A DNA stretch of 64,000 bases from Nothophaeocryptopus gaeumannii (lineage: Eukaryota; Ascomycota; Dothideomycetes; Mycosphaerellales; Mycosphaerellaceae), in contig JASISA010000001.1 of the NCBI GenBank assembly GCA_031771865.1, positions 2,356,001-2,420,000 on the forward strand. The letters are read 5' to 3'. The notes beneath the pieces were generated by a model. It was not told the DNA's origin. It did not search any database and saw nothing but the letters and a program-made list of their open reading frames with translations. Numbering within the stretch: the first letter of the stretch is position 1; every line of letters starts with the position of its first letter. A program made the position numbers and the translations under genes. Below, in pieces: positions 53,041 to 63,163 of this stretch.

Positions 53041-55533
53041 TCAGGTCGTTCCATTCATTACTGCCGCGTCGCCGAATCGTCTGCTGTACATACCCAGCGC
53101 CTTAATCGGGAAGACGAACTTGTAGTTGGGATATGAGATCATGCTGTGAAGCAGTGTGTCAGCGTGGCAAGCCTCTCCTGAAAAGCGCCCGTCTTGGAAA
53201 GGGAGTCTCACCAACTCTTGTTGAACACGCCTTCGATACCCTCCTGCAACCATTCACCGTTTGGTTGTTGCCTGCGCATCAGCAGCTTGATGGCACGCTC
53301 GATCGGCTCTCTGTCTGGAAAGTCAGCCTCGAGCAGCGCGATGATAACCTGTCAACAGTCAGCCTCCCGCCACAACAGAAACGCACAGATGCCATCACTC
53401 ACCCAGGCTGTCTGCACAACCTGTGAACCGTCGGGGTGTCGGCACCAAGTAGTCGTCTCGCAGCTCTTGTACGATTCGCCCCAGCCGCCATCCTCTTCCT
53501 GCCGGTCAAGGAAGAACTTGCACGCTCTTCTCACTCTCTCACTGTTTTCGTAGGTCTCGCCCATTGTTTTGAGGCTCTCAAGCGCGAACATACCAGCATA
53601 TGTGAAGCAGATGCCCCAGCTTCCATACCACGATCCATCAGCATTTTGATTGCTTCGGATCCATTGCACTGCACGTGCAATGAAATGCTGAATGTCGCCA
53701 GCACGGTAGTCTGGGTAGTGCTTGCGAAACAGCTGAAGTGTGGTAACAACCGCAGTCGTACACTCGGGATAGCCATATTCGACCATGATTCGCCCAAAGA
53801 CTTCGGCAGCGTTCAGCCACTCCAGCTTCTCGCTGCCTCGATTCGGCTCATAGGAACTACACGAGCCATTATTATTCTGCATCGTCAGGAGTATGTCGAT
53901 CGCCCATCGAATTCGCTGCTCGGAGAGCATGGCCGGGAAGAGCATTCTGTCCGCGTTCTCTGGATCAGGCATGGTCTGCAACATCAGAATAGCCTTGATG
54001 GCTTCCGCTGTGCAATCTGAAACGGTGTATCCTTGCATACGGTTGCTGAATCCCCATGCACCGCGACGTGGGTGACGATAGCAAGCCTCAGGGACTGTCT
54101 TCGCGGTTGGAGGATCCGAATAGGCAGATGACTCTTCGTAGCCAGCAACGTGGTCGATGAATTGCTGATCCTCCAGGAACTCCAAGCACTTGACCAGCAT
54201 CTTGTGGTTCTCGGGCTTAACAGCCAGGCCAGCTTCGACGGTTGCCTGGATAGCGAATGAAGTGTCCCAGTTTTGGACGCCATTCGTGCCATTCGCCATC
54301 ATACCGTCCTGCGAAACGAAGAGATAGTCGGGCAGCTTCTCTCGATGTGCGCGTACTGACTTCGCATTTGGCCCTTCTTGGATGTAGCAGCATAATGTGT
54401 TCATTGGCGCATTGACAGGGGCAAGATCAGCATGGTCCGAGTTCTCGTCTTCCAACGAGATCAGCTTCCATGTCCAATCTTCAGCCCTCTTGATCAAGGC
54501 AGGCCATCGTATAAATGGTATCCAGACGAATACTAGGAGCCAGTTGATAAGATTAAGGATCCAGGTCTTAGGGTGGTAGTTGTCTGCGGTGCTGATTGAG
54601 TTGCGGTGCTCCGCGAAGGTGATTTGCTCGTAGGGTGCTGTGAAGAGTTCCTGTCGCAGTTCTCGAATCAACGAATCCGAGTCTGCTTTGGGGTAAGACC
54701 ATTGCTTCGACCAAACGAAGCTCATTGGCAAAAAGACCATGCGCATGTGAATCCACCAACGCCAGGGCGAAATAGGAACCCAGTCCGGCAATAGCCATAG
54801 CTCCGGAGGGACAGGATTGACAATTTCCCATTTGGTGACACCTAGCACCGACAACCAGAACTTCGCCCAGTGAGGACCGTTGACTGCGCCGCCCAGATTA
54901 TGAAGACACTGCCGTGCTTGTTGCATCCGAGGGTGATCCGCCGAGACACCCAGCAGCCGGAGTGTGGTGTAATTCATCGCTGTGCCGAAGACTGACGAGT
55001 CGCCTTCAATGTGCAGTCCCCAGCCACCATCACCACCATTCTTAGACCCCACGTTCTGCATGTTGAATATGTATCGAATGATCTCGGTCTGCTCGGGCTG
55101 GGACAAGGGCATCTCTGTCACGTAGAGTGTGATTATGATGCCAGGTAGGAGAAACATGGGGCCTCCATATTCACAAGCCCAGTTTCCGGGCTCCAGTTGT
55201 AATTTCGAAAAGAATTTGAGTCCATTATCTGCGGCCTGTAGGGTCGTCTTTGCCTTTGGTAAGTCCGGCAAGCCCTGCAAAGTGTGTTAGCATCGGCGGT
55301 CAGACGAGTGACCTCCATGGGTTGGACCTTACCGTGTCCAGTCCAAGGTACCATTTGTCGGCTATTGACTGAGGCCACTGTCGAATCTCTTCCTCGGATT
55401 GAAGATAATGCCAGGTCTGTCGGCCTCTGTCGTCCTTCAATCGCCACCGCGTCAAGTCGGTCTTCGGGATCTGAGTTTCAAGCCCGCCATTGGCATGCTC
55501 ATTCACGGCAGGCTTTCGATTGCGGACCGCCAT
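53041..55533 (-). CDS. ERG7: Lanosterol synthase (oxidosqualene cyclase), 770 aa
   Basis: Cyclises 2,3-oxidosqualene to lanosterol at the ER or lipid droplets in ergosterol synthesis. Four exons: 55333-55533, 53403-55274, 53212-53348 and 53041-53143. The start is MAVRNRKPAVNEHANGG. The acid motif VSDCTAEAIKA carries the protonating Asp. QW-type repeats include GGDGGWGLHIEG, GVQNWDTSFAIQA, NADGSWYGSWG and EEDGGWGESY. The C-terminus across the last junction reads FNKSCMISYPNYKFVFPIKA, the family ending. Length matches fungal ERG7. Divergent from the ankyrin gene with 279 bp between. Confidence 0.95.
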
Positions 55534-55812
55534 GATACTGTTGTCGGCGTGTGGACGTTCACGGCATGTCGATAGTCGAGATGGAAGGTGAGGTGTCGAA
55601 TGGCACGACCGATAAAGGTCAATCAACTTGGCATGTCTCGTACGATCTCAGGAGCGCCAATGCTTGTCTGTACCTGCATTAGCGGCTAAACCTTGGTTAG
55701 CGGTTGTTTTCACGTGCGCCAAGCACGGAAAAAGTTGACGTCCGACGCATTGAAAGGGAAACACCGATCACCAGAAGACAATCTCAGGATTGATCGCAAC
55801 CAGACAGGCAAG

Positions 55813-56409
55813 ATGCATACTCCGCCCGCGCTCACCTTCGACGAGATCGACGACCTGCTTTACTTCACACGGGCCAACGAGGTTCAGGGTCTTCAGCAGA
55901 TAATCACCGAGCTTTCGCAGAAGTATCAAGTCAAGCCAAAAGATGTGCTAGAAGCAGCCGTCGATCCCGAGACTGGCAACACGGTCTTGCACTTCTGCTC
56001 AGCAAATGGATTTGCAGACCTTCTTCCTTCATTCCTCTCGCAGCTGTCAAGCGGAGGTGAAACGCCTGAGCTGATGAATCATGGTAACAAGGAGGGGAGC
56101 ACGCCACTGCATTGGGCAGCATACAACGGACATCTGGCGATTGTGAAGCTGTTGGTTGAGGCTGGAGTGGATATGTGGAAGAAGAATGCGGCAGGACACT
56201 TGGCCACGTTCGAGGCGGAGAGGGCGGACAAGAATGAGGTGGTGCAATATCTGCTTGAGGCAGGAGGGAAGGAGGTAGAAAGCGCAGGAGAGGAAGGCCA
56301 ACCTTCCCAAGAGGACGTGGTGGAAGTGCAACAGGGAGAATCAAGCCGCAGTGCTCAAGCTGAAACAAATGGAGACGTGGATATGGATGGTGGAGCTGCG
56401 AAGGATTGA
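55813..56409 (+). CDS. YAR1: Ankyrin-repeat protein, YAR1-like, 198 aa
   Basis: ATG at 55813 (MHTPPALTFDEIDDLLYFTR). Two clear ankyrin repeats: NTVLHFCSANGFADLLPSFL and STPLHWAAYNGHLAIVKLL, followed by AGHLATFEAERADKNEVV. The C-terminal third is acidic and Gln/Glu-rich. Yar1 is the chaperone of ribosomal protein uS3 during 40S assembly; assignment rests on repeat arrangement and size. An upstream in-frame extension lacks an early ATG. Confidence 0.78.
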   Translation: MHTPPALTFDEIDDLLYFTRANEVQGLQQIITELSQKYQVKPKDVLEAAVDPETGNTVLHFCSANGFADLLPSFLSQLSSGGETPELMNHGNKEGSTPLHWAAYNGHLAIVKLLVEAGVDMWKKNAAGHLATFEAERADKNEVVQYLLEAGGKEVESAGEEGQPSQEDVVEVQQGESSRSAQAETNGDVDMDGGAAKD

Positions 56410-56869
56410 CAAGTCTCGAAGAGAGACTTTTGATGCTAATTCTGCAGGCGCCTACGACTGCTGGACCTTGGAGACTCCAACACCTGCAGCGAGCGCATAA
56501 CATCAGGGCGCATACAAGCCCTCGGTTCGTTCTGGCTGCTTTCTCAGCATATGCCGCGCACTGAGTCAATCCGTTGGCTGGCTTACCCTCGCCTCAAGAC
56601 CACCTCAGGAAGTCTCTTCGGATCTCAGTACAACGCCCCGCGTGGTGTCTTTCGGCCTCAAACTGGTCTACCACTTGCATAGCTTCCGAGGATCCGAGCT
56701 GCAATGACTGAAGGCTCTTCTTTAGATCATTCGCGGCGGCAGGCGTATCACCGCCCGAGATCACAACTCCCTCTTGGAGACATGTAGAAGCTATAGCCTC
56801 TACAAGCTGTCAGTGCATATACTGCATCTCTACTGAAAGTCCCCAGCTTTCTGTTCGGAGGTCCTGTAA
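56410..56869. other. Convergent 3' region, no gene seen
   Basis: A 460-bp gap between the convergent ankyrin gene and a 2EXR-like ORF. No supported ORF. Confidence 0.45.
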
Positions 56870-57235
56870 CTATCGTTCGACACAGAAGGCACCGCCAATG
56901 TGCTCCCGCAACCTCGGCGTAGAACATTGGCTGTAGTACTCGAGCTCTCGGTTGCTGGCAGTGACGATCAAATCCAGCGAGCGAATGGAGCCAGTGCGGC
57001 GCTGATCTGCGAAATGAAGCCATTCGGCGAAGGAGACAAAGTCGTCTATCGTGACGATCGCACGAATCGAGTTCTCGCCATAGAAAATGCCCGACACCTC
57101 GTGGCGCATTTGTGGACGAGGTTTGAGAAATTCCGTCCGTTGATAGATGCTGGAGCGTGTGATGAGGCCGTCATTGTCATCATACACGACGACAAGCCGA
57201 TAGATCCTGTTGCGAAGCTCTGCTGGCAGCATCAT
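56870..57235 (-). CDS. 2EXR/F-box-like protein, 121 aa, possibly truncated
   Basis: The frame begins MMLPAELRNRIYRLVVVYDD, so the signature motif lies at the very N-terminus, with no leader as in its neighbours. RPQMRHEVSGIFYGENSIRA follows, the usual second segment. It ends GGAFCVER before TAG, shorter than the 199-279 aa neighbours. Either an upstream exon is missed or this is a degenerate or minimal member. Confidence 0.5.
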   Translation of the reverse strand: MMLPAELRNRIYRLVVVYDDNDGLITRSSIYQRTEFLKPRPQMRHEVSGIFYGENSIRAIVTIDDFVSFAEWLHFADQRRTGSIRSLDLIVTASNRELEYYSQCSTPRLREHIGGAFCVER

Positions 57236-57606
57236 CCAACGACTCTGATCTGGTCAACAGATGGCGTATTCGGACGGCGTTCAGTGAGTACGGACCTTGG
57301 ACATGGCAATGCCTTCTTGTCCACCCCTCCCACTGAATAGGGCATGCATGGCGGCTGATTCGTGAAGTGTAGCGTGATATGCCAGGGCCGAAGCCAGATT
57401 GAATGTTTCGAAGTGCGAAGGGAAGAAAGACGTTTTGAATTCGTGTGGCACTAACTTCGGCAGCAGCCGCACGCGCATGTGTTGTTTCGCTCCTGCCCAA
57501 GTTAGCCATGGGGCAAACGCACACGGAGAACCTCTCATCTTGAGCACGCCGTTTTCGAATTCGTTGGCAACACAACACCACCAAGTTATCTGCATTCACC
57601 GCCGCC
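57236..57606. promoter_or_regulatory. Divergent gap between two 2EXR-like genes
   Basis: A 371-bp region upstream of both genes. A missed 5' exon of the minus-strand gene could lie here. No clear element is seen. Confidence 0.35.
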
Positions 57607-58446
57607 ATGCCGCGAAAGAAGTCTCCGCTCCTGAAGTTGTCGCCAGAGTTGCGCTTGCTCATCTACGACTACCTCTGGCCTCCATTCTGCAAAGACGACC
57701 AACCGTCAACTGTCAAAGAAGTTCTTGGCCTGAAAGCGCTCAGCATCACATACGCACTCGTCCAGACCTGCTACACCATCCGCAACGAGGCGATCAACAT
57801 CTACTACAAGAACTTCTCCTTCACCGTCGCGGTCAACGGCGATGAGCTACTGGTTCTCAGAAAGTGGTTGTATGGCCTCTCTCAAGGTAAAGCTGCCCTC
57901 ATCCACTCACTCACTATCTCCTGGGAGGTTCCGAAGGCGGTGGCACAGGCCTATGCGGCGAAATATTCCGTCGCACGAGATGCGCGCGAGGAAGTGGAGA
58001 CTGAGGGAGGGCTTGACGACGTGCGTCCTGAGAGCAGTAATCCTATGTATGACTGCCACGTGTCAGAAGTTTTACATGAGAGGATCAGGAAAGCCAACAG
58101 GGCCAACAATGCCTTGATGCAGTTGAGGCAGCAGTTTGAGCAGGTGAATATGAAGAACGTGAGCTGGATGGTGGCTATTTTGAGGGCTTCTGGGGTGAAG
58201 CATGAGGCGGTCACCATTCCGACGTTTGCTCAGAGATCGCTGCTGCGGGAGGCGGGCGAGGACGATTCGGGAGACTTGGAAGTGATCTGCAAGAGGTGCC
58301 AGATGCTGCTGCATCAGCAGTGGGAGGACCATGGACCGCCGGTTCAATATTTGACCAAGCACCAACTTCAGATTTCGGTGCAGATAGCGATGGAGAACGG
58401 CGTGAAGGTCGGCAAGATGGTTATGGCGAGACACCGGGCACGTTGA
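57607..58446 (+). CDS. 2EXR/F-box-like protein, 279 aa
   Basis: ATG in a GCCGCC context; start MPRKKSPLLKLSPELRLLIY, the LxPELRxxIY motif near residues 11-21. LVQTCYTIRNEAINIYYKNF is the second segment. The middle is charged and helical. A CKRC pair near the C-terminus (VICKRCQMLL) has no partner pair. No known catalytic motif. Its stop lies 22 nt before the ATG proposed for the next gene. Confidence 0.75.
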   Translation: MPRKKSPLLKLSPELRLLIYDYLWPPFCKDDQPSTVKEVLGLKALSITYALVQTCYTIRNEAINIYYKNFSFTVAVNGDELLVLRKWLYGLSQGKAALIHSLTISWEVPKAVAQAYAAKYSVARDAREEVETEGGLDDVRPESSNPMYDCHVSEVLHERIRKANRANNALMQLRQQFEQVNMKNVSWMVAILRASGVKHEAVTIPTFAQRSLLREAGEDDSGDLEVICKRCQMLLHQQWEDHGPPVQYLTKHQLQISVQIAMENGVKVGKMVMARHRAR

Positions 58447-58468
58447 AGGCGAGAGACCACGAGTACAG

Positions 58469-59041
58469 ATGCGAAGGTCGCATGAAGTCGCACCACCAGC
58501 TCTGCATTTGGAGCGGAAGAGGAGGCGCGAGTCGGCGGAAGGTGAGCACTCTCTTAGGGTGATAGGCATTGAAGGCACCGGGCACTGACACAATCTACAG
58601 ATTATATCTATGCAGACGGGCGGCTCTTCCCAAGCCGTGGGAGCAAAACCGGAGAGCCATTGGGTAAGATGCATCGCGCCAAGACTTTCACGGGATCTGG
58701 TGAATTCATGGCATTACAACAGCGCAGACGCGAAGGTAAGCAGTCTGACATTGTCGCATCAGGAAGGCATGAACAAGCCGACCCTCAAACTTTGGCGAAA
58801 CGAAGGCCACGAGACAGAGATTGGCCTTATAAGGGAAGACTACATAGAGCTGTACGTACATGGTACTAGCAGGCTCGAGGACGGAACTCTTGCAGATGGT
58901 ATCGCAGTACGGGCAGTCTTGGATACACCTTCGCTACAATGGCAGGCAATGAGAGACAACGTCAAGTATCGTACAAACACCCGCATGCGCCGAGCTTTAC
59001 TCAAGTCTGGCCACTCGCTTGTCGGCTCTCAAGTGAAGTGA
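58469..59041 (+). CDS. Conserved protein of unknown function, about 150 aa, exon structure uncertain
   Basis: Exon 1 (58469-58541) begins MRRSHEVAPPALHLERKRRR. The intron is 58542-58600. Exon 2 from 58601 reads DYIYADGRLFPSRGSKTGEP, then KMHRAKTFTGSGEFMALQQ. A later open stretch reads MNKPTLKLWRNEGHETEIGL and ends LVGSQVK at 59041. Joining these requires either a 31-nt intron (58736-58766), a 67-nt intron from a gtgaat donor at 58700, or a frameshift. The ADGRLFPSRG and LWRNEGHETEIG segments look like one conserved domain, but I cannot name it. Confidence 0.5.
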
Positions 59042-59297
59042 GTGTGAAAGCTGAACCTCAACTACGAATCACATGGTAATATCAAGCTCGAGTAGCGCAT
59101 CGTGCTCGATGGCACGTGGGCAATCTTCCGGTCAACGTCTGATGCATGCGCGAGATGCAGGCCTTACAATCGTTGTTGTGTGGGCGTTTTTGCATGTAAA
59201 CACAGACGCACAACGTCGACCTAGTCAGGCATTCGAGAACCAAAGCAGGGCAACAAACGATAAACAACGCCCTCAAGGTGCCAATCATCAAACTACC

Positions 59298-59933
59298 ATG
59301 CCACCAACCTTGATGGAGGTGGTCGCAGCACCACCTACCTCATCGACCATCACAACCTCACCATCCGCAACAATGAACAAACCCAAGCTCACCTTCTTCA
59401 CCCTCCCCGCAGAACTCCGCAACCAAATCTACGACCTCGTCGCCTCCTCCCCCTCCCTCAAACGCGAAGGTTTCCTTATCATTGACCTCCCAGGTTCTTG
59501 TCGCTCCGAGCGTCAAGCCCTCAACCTCTCCAAAGTCAACCGTCAATTGAGAAGTGAGTACCTTCCCCGCTACCACCGATTGATAGGTGTTGCGGTGCTC
59601 TCTGAGACGCCCAAGCACTTGAGGGCGAGGCAGAGATGGTTTAAAAGCCTGGCGGAGAGGGTCGTGCCGTTGACGAGGTGGTTTCGGTTATGGTATGGAC
59701 CGGGATGCCTGGTATTTTTGAAGGGTGGGGAGAGGCATTTGGGTGGCGAGAAGGTGAGAGTTGAGAAATTGAGTATGCCGCTTGCTGAGGGCGTGGAAGA
59801 GGAGATCAAGAGGTTCGTGGAGGGGGTTGTGGAGGAAGAGGGTGGCATTGTGTTCCTGACTCCGGAGGGGCTGAGGAAGATTGTAGGATTTCTGGAGGGG
59901 ATGCAGGTGGGAGGGGAGGTGGTTGTGGATTGA
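59298..59933 (+). CDS. 2EXR/F-box-like protein, 211 aa, tandem paralogue 1
   Basis: ATG at 59298 (MPPTLMEVVAAPPTSST). The motif LTFFTLPAELRNQIYDL lies near residue 30. SKVNRQLRSEYLPRYHRLIG follows, and LTPEGLRKIVGFLEG is near the end. The same blocks in the same order occur in the next gene. An earlier in-frame ATG at 59073 would add 75 residues of poor composition and is not preferred. Confidence 0.75.
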   Translation: MPPTLMEVVAAPPTSSTITTSPSATMNKPKLTFFTLPAELRNQIYDLVASSPSLKREGFLIIDLPGSCRSERQALNLSKVNRQLRSEYLPRYHRLIGVAVLSETPKHLRARQRWFKSLAERVVPLTRWFRLWYGPGCLVFLKGGERHLGGEKVRVEKLSMPLAEGVEEEIKRFVEGVVEEEGGIVFLTPEGLRKIVGFLEGMQVGGEVVVD

Positions 59934-60288
59934 GAATGGTCGAAGGCGTATTTGGCTGAAGACGATTCCCTTACCAATCTGAGATTCGGGTGAGGTGAAG
60001 TCGGACAATACTATCAGCTGCGGGCAGCAAACTCCAACAAGGCTGATCTAGTCAGACGAGGGTTTCCTAGAAAGCGTTACAATAGGTGCGGGCACCTAAA
60101 TATCTATAGCGCCGCTGAATCCAAGCAGGCCCTGGCTTTACATCAGCTGCTAGCATGTGAAAAGATTAAGTTGCGCTGCCGAATCCTTCCGCGTAGCCTT
60201 TGCTGCGCTCAGCCTCACAACCCTCACTTCCATATCCGGACTTCAAATACTGTCAAAGAGGACTGCAAACAGTCAATACTCTTGCGAC
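59934..60288. promoter_or_regulatory. Gap between tandem 2EXR paralogues
   Basis: A 355-bp stretch expected to hold the promoter of the second copy. An in-frame extension of that gene to 60157 lacks an upstream ATG. No specific element is seen. Confidence 0.35.
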
Positions 60289-61011
60289 ATGGCCACCACG
60301 ATCATGGCCAAGCAACCCGCACCAAAATCTCTCCTCCAAAACCCGAACAGGCCACCCACGCTCGTCGAGTATCCACCCACCATTTCTACCAGTTCGAGCT
60401 TCAAACCACGCATCACCTTCCTCACTCTCCCCGCCGAACTCCGCAACCGCATCTACGACCTCCTCATCCAATCCACCGGTGCCTTCTTCATACGCACCTA
60501 CTCCCGTCACTGCATGACTCGGACCTTCCTCGCCCTCTCACAAGTCTCCCGCCAATTTCGATGTGAATTCCTGCCCCGCTACCACCGTCTCGTCGGACTG
60601 AGTATGTTCGCTTATGGACCGGATGATCCACAGTGCAAGATGTCTGAGAGGTGGTTGACAACCTTCATGGAGAGGGTTTCAATGATCAGGAGGTTCAGGT
60701 TTTGGGTCAAGGTGGAGTGTGTCGTTGAGCTTGGTGAGGGGGCTGGGGAGGGGGAGAGGACGAAGGTGTGGGAAGAGGGGAGTATGGGAGGCCGGGATGG
60801 TGGGAGGAGGGAGTTTTGGGAGATGGTAAGGGGGAGGGTCAATTCCTTGTTGAAGGAAATGGAGAATGGGCAGGTATATTTGACACCGGAGGGAGTGTTG
60901 GATATTGCGAATTTCCTTTGTAGTTCGTCGCCATCGGGTGAGGAGAAGATCGCTATATCGAATGGCCAGAAGGAGTTACCTGGTCTGGCTGGCGCGTGTC
61001 GCGGCATATAG
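60289..61011 (+). CDS. 2EXR/F-box-like protein, 240 aa, tandem paralogue 2
   Basis: ATG at 60289 (MATTIMAKQPAPKSLLQNPN). ITFLTLPAELRNRIYDL, LSQVSRQFRCEFLPRYHRLV and YLTPEGVLDIANFL match the preceding gene block by block. A Glu/Gly/Arg-rich insertion near 190-205 and a longer C-terminal tail (SNGQKELPGLAGACRGI) distinguish it. The function is unknown. Confidence 0.75.
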   Translation: MATTIMAKQPAPKSLLQNPNRPPTLVEYPPTISTSSSFKPRITFLTLPAELRNRIYDLLIQSTGAFFIRTYSRHCMTRTFLALSQVSRQFRCEFLPRYHRLVGLSMFAYGPDDPQCKMSERWLTTFMERVSMIRRFRFWVKVECVVELGEGAGEGERTKVWEEGSMGGRDGGRREFWEMVRGRVNSLLKEMENGQVYLTPEGVLDIANFLCSSSPSGEEKIAISNGQKELPGLAGACRGI

Positions 61012-61260
61012 TGTTAGTGAACTGTGAGGTTCTGTGACGTTGGTAGGCTTCGAGCATGACCAAAAAGCCGCGCTCTTGCGGATGAGAGAGTGGAAGAGAG
61101 CCTGCCTGGATAGTCCTCTTCAAGTAGGAGCCTCATGCACACTGGTAACGCTCGAATGTCCATACGCCGCAGTATGCATTTGTACATGTCCCACCAGCCA
61201 ATTCGAAACGCCGTGCCCACCCATATACACTGTACATCCATCGAGTCCTCATACTGCGCA

Positions 61261-61637
61261 CTACCTCTTCCTCTTCGTACCCTTCCTTGCTTCTGTAATC
61301 TCATCAGTATCCATCTCCACTCCTTCACCACGTGTCCAAACTTACCCGCTGCACTCTTCTTCTTCTTTGGTGCTCCCTTCCCTCTACTCTTCGCAATCTG
61401 AATGTGCTCCAACCGTTCCTCTTCAAAATCATCGTACAGCTCCATTCTCGGGTATAAAAGCCTCAGGTCTTTGAATGTGGCTACTCGTCGGGGGTAGTAT
61501 GCGGCGAGGGATGGTCCTTTCAATCTTTGGCGGAGGATCTTGTTGCCGAGTCGTTTCGCCATGGGATTGAATGTGGTGTTGAATATGCGGCATTGTGCTC
61601 GCATCAGATCGAGGATGCGCGATCGTGGGACGGACAT
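61261..61637 (-). CDS. RSM27: Mitochondrial small ribosomal subunit protein mS33, 107 aa
   Basis: Start MSVPRSRILDLMRAQCRIF, then NPMAKRLGNKILRQRLKGPS and AAYYPRRVATFKDL, typical of mS33. Exon 1 is 61346-61637. A 53-nt intron leads to a 32-nt last exon (61261-61292) encoding a basic tail ending GTKRKR. GKGAPKKKKSAAEARKG spans the junction. Without splicing the frame runs into a long non-family tail. Divergent from the RNase III gene, 223 bp apart. Confidence 0.92.
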
Positions 61638-61860
61638 TATGGCGAGGTTTGCATGCACAATGCGCAGGCCATGGTGAACTGAAGTTCGAGGTCGTCGCGC
61701 ATGCCAAGACGTCCGTGCGCAACGCGCACATACAAAGCGCGACCCTGCGTGCCTTCCTCGTCCGCTTTTCCACACCACCTGCACGTGCAAAACCTTTCGC
61801 GGTCCATCTCCTCGCTGTCACTGCGACTGACTACAGCGCTGAGGAGGACTTCAGACCACT

Positions 61861-63163
61861 ATGAACAACAAACGTCCAAGAAACGATCGTGACCGGCATC
61901 GGGATGGTGACCGCGAGCGTAACGGCTACGGCCATTCGAAGAGGCGGAAGCAAGAACCTGAGCATTCGAGGCACCATCGACACCGAAACGACTACGACCC
62001 TCCATCTGGAAGCCACCGACCGGGCAGCTTATCGTCCTCTCCGCCGCGTCAAAAGCACGAGCTGCCTCCGAAACCGACCTCGTTCAGCCAGTCCACTCCG
62101 CCGTTGTCCTACGCCGACGCCTACGCCAAACTGCCACCACTCAAGAGCCCTCTCCCCGAAGTCCCGGCGTTTAGCGCGTTCAAAGTCGCTCTGGGCACCC
62201 CAGAGCTTCCACCGGTTTCTGAAGAGTATGCAGAGTCGCCGTTCCGCCACAAATCACAATACCAAATCGGCCGCACATCGAATAGCGCCGATATCACCTA
62301 CGAAAAGGTGGAGTTTCTCGGCGATGCCTACATTGAGGGTATTGCCAGCCGTCTTCTGTACCATCGCTTCCCTGAGCTCGCAGCGGGGCGGATGTCGCAG
62401 CTTCGAGAACTGCTGGTCAAGAATGAGACGCTCGCGGAGTATTCGCGGGCATATGGGTTCCATGAGAAAGTGCAGGTTGGCGATTTGGATAAGATGATTG
62501 CCGATTCTAATGGCAAAGGCAATAAGGGATTCAATAAGATACTTGGCGACGTGATGGAGGTAAGTCACGACCCCTCTCGACAATTCCTCAGACGACTAAC
62601 CCACCCAATAGGCCTACACGTGCGCTATAATCAACTCTGACGTCGAGAACGGATTCGCGGTTGCGGAGAAATGGCTGACCCAGCTCTGGGCCCCGAAGCT
62701 CATCAAGGCCCTCCAAGAGGACAAATTCTACGACGCGAACCTGGGTCTGCTGCAAAACGGCGCCGAAGACCCCCTTAAAACCTACGATTCGGAAGGCAAA
62801 GCGAAGCTTCAGCGCCGCATTATGCTTGGTAACAAGGTGAAGCTGCAGTACGAGGCATGGAAGCCGACCGTCGAGTTGAAAGGCGATAAGCTCGGCCAAA
62901 ACCGACACTTCATTGCGCTCTATCTCACCGGCTTCGAGCACGATCGCAAGCTGCTGGGCAAGGGCGAGGGCATGAACAAGGTCGAGGCGGGCAACTGGGC
63001 GGCTATCGAGGCTATGTACGGCGAGAATAAGGAGTTCATCGACAAGCTTGAGAAGATCGTCAAGGCTGGCAGAGAGGAGCACAAGAAGAAGAGGGCTGCG
63101 GAGGAGGCCGAGAAGCAGGCGAAGGTGGAGATCAAGCAGGAAATGAAGAAAGAAGAGGAGTGA
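61861..63163 (+). CDS. RNT1: RNase III family endoribonuclease, 416 aa
   Basis: Exon 1 is 61861-62559 and exon 2 is 62612-63163. A basic, Arg/His-rich N-terminus (RDRHRDGDRERNGYGHSKRR) looks like a nuclear-localisation region. The RNase III signature EKVEFLGDAYIEGIASRLL and the second acidic pair in LGDVMEAYTCAI are intact, so catalysis is plausible. A dsRBD-like region follows (LQYEAWKPTVELKG ... HFIALYLTGFEHDRKLLG ... AGNWAAIEAMYG). The C-terminus is a Lys/Glu coiled coil (KKRAAEEAEKQAKVEIKQE). Yeast Rnt1 processes pre-rRNA and snRNAs; mL44-type mitochondrial ribosomal proteins share the fold but lack this N-terminus. Confidence 0.85.
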
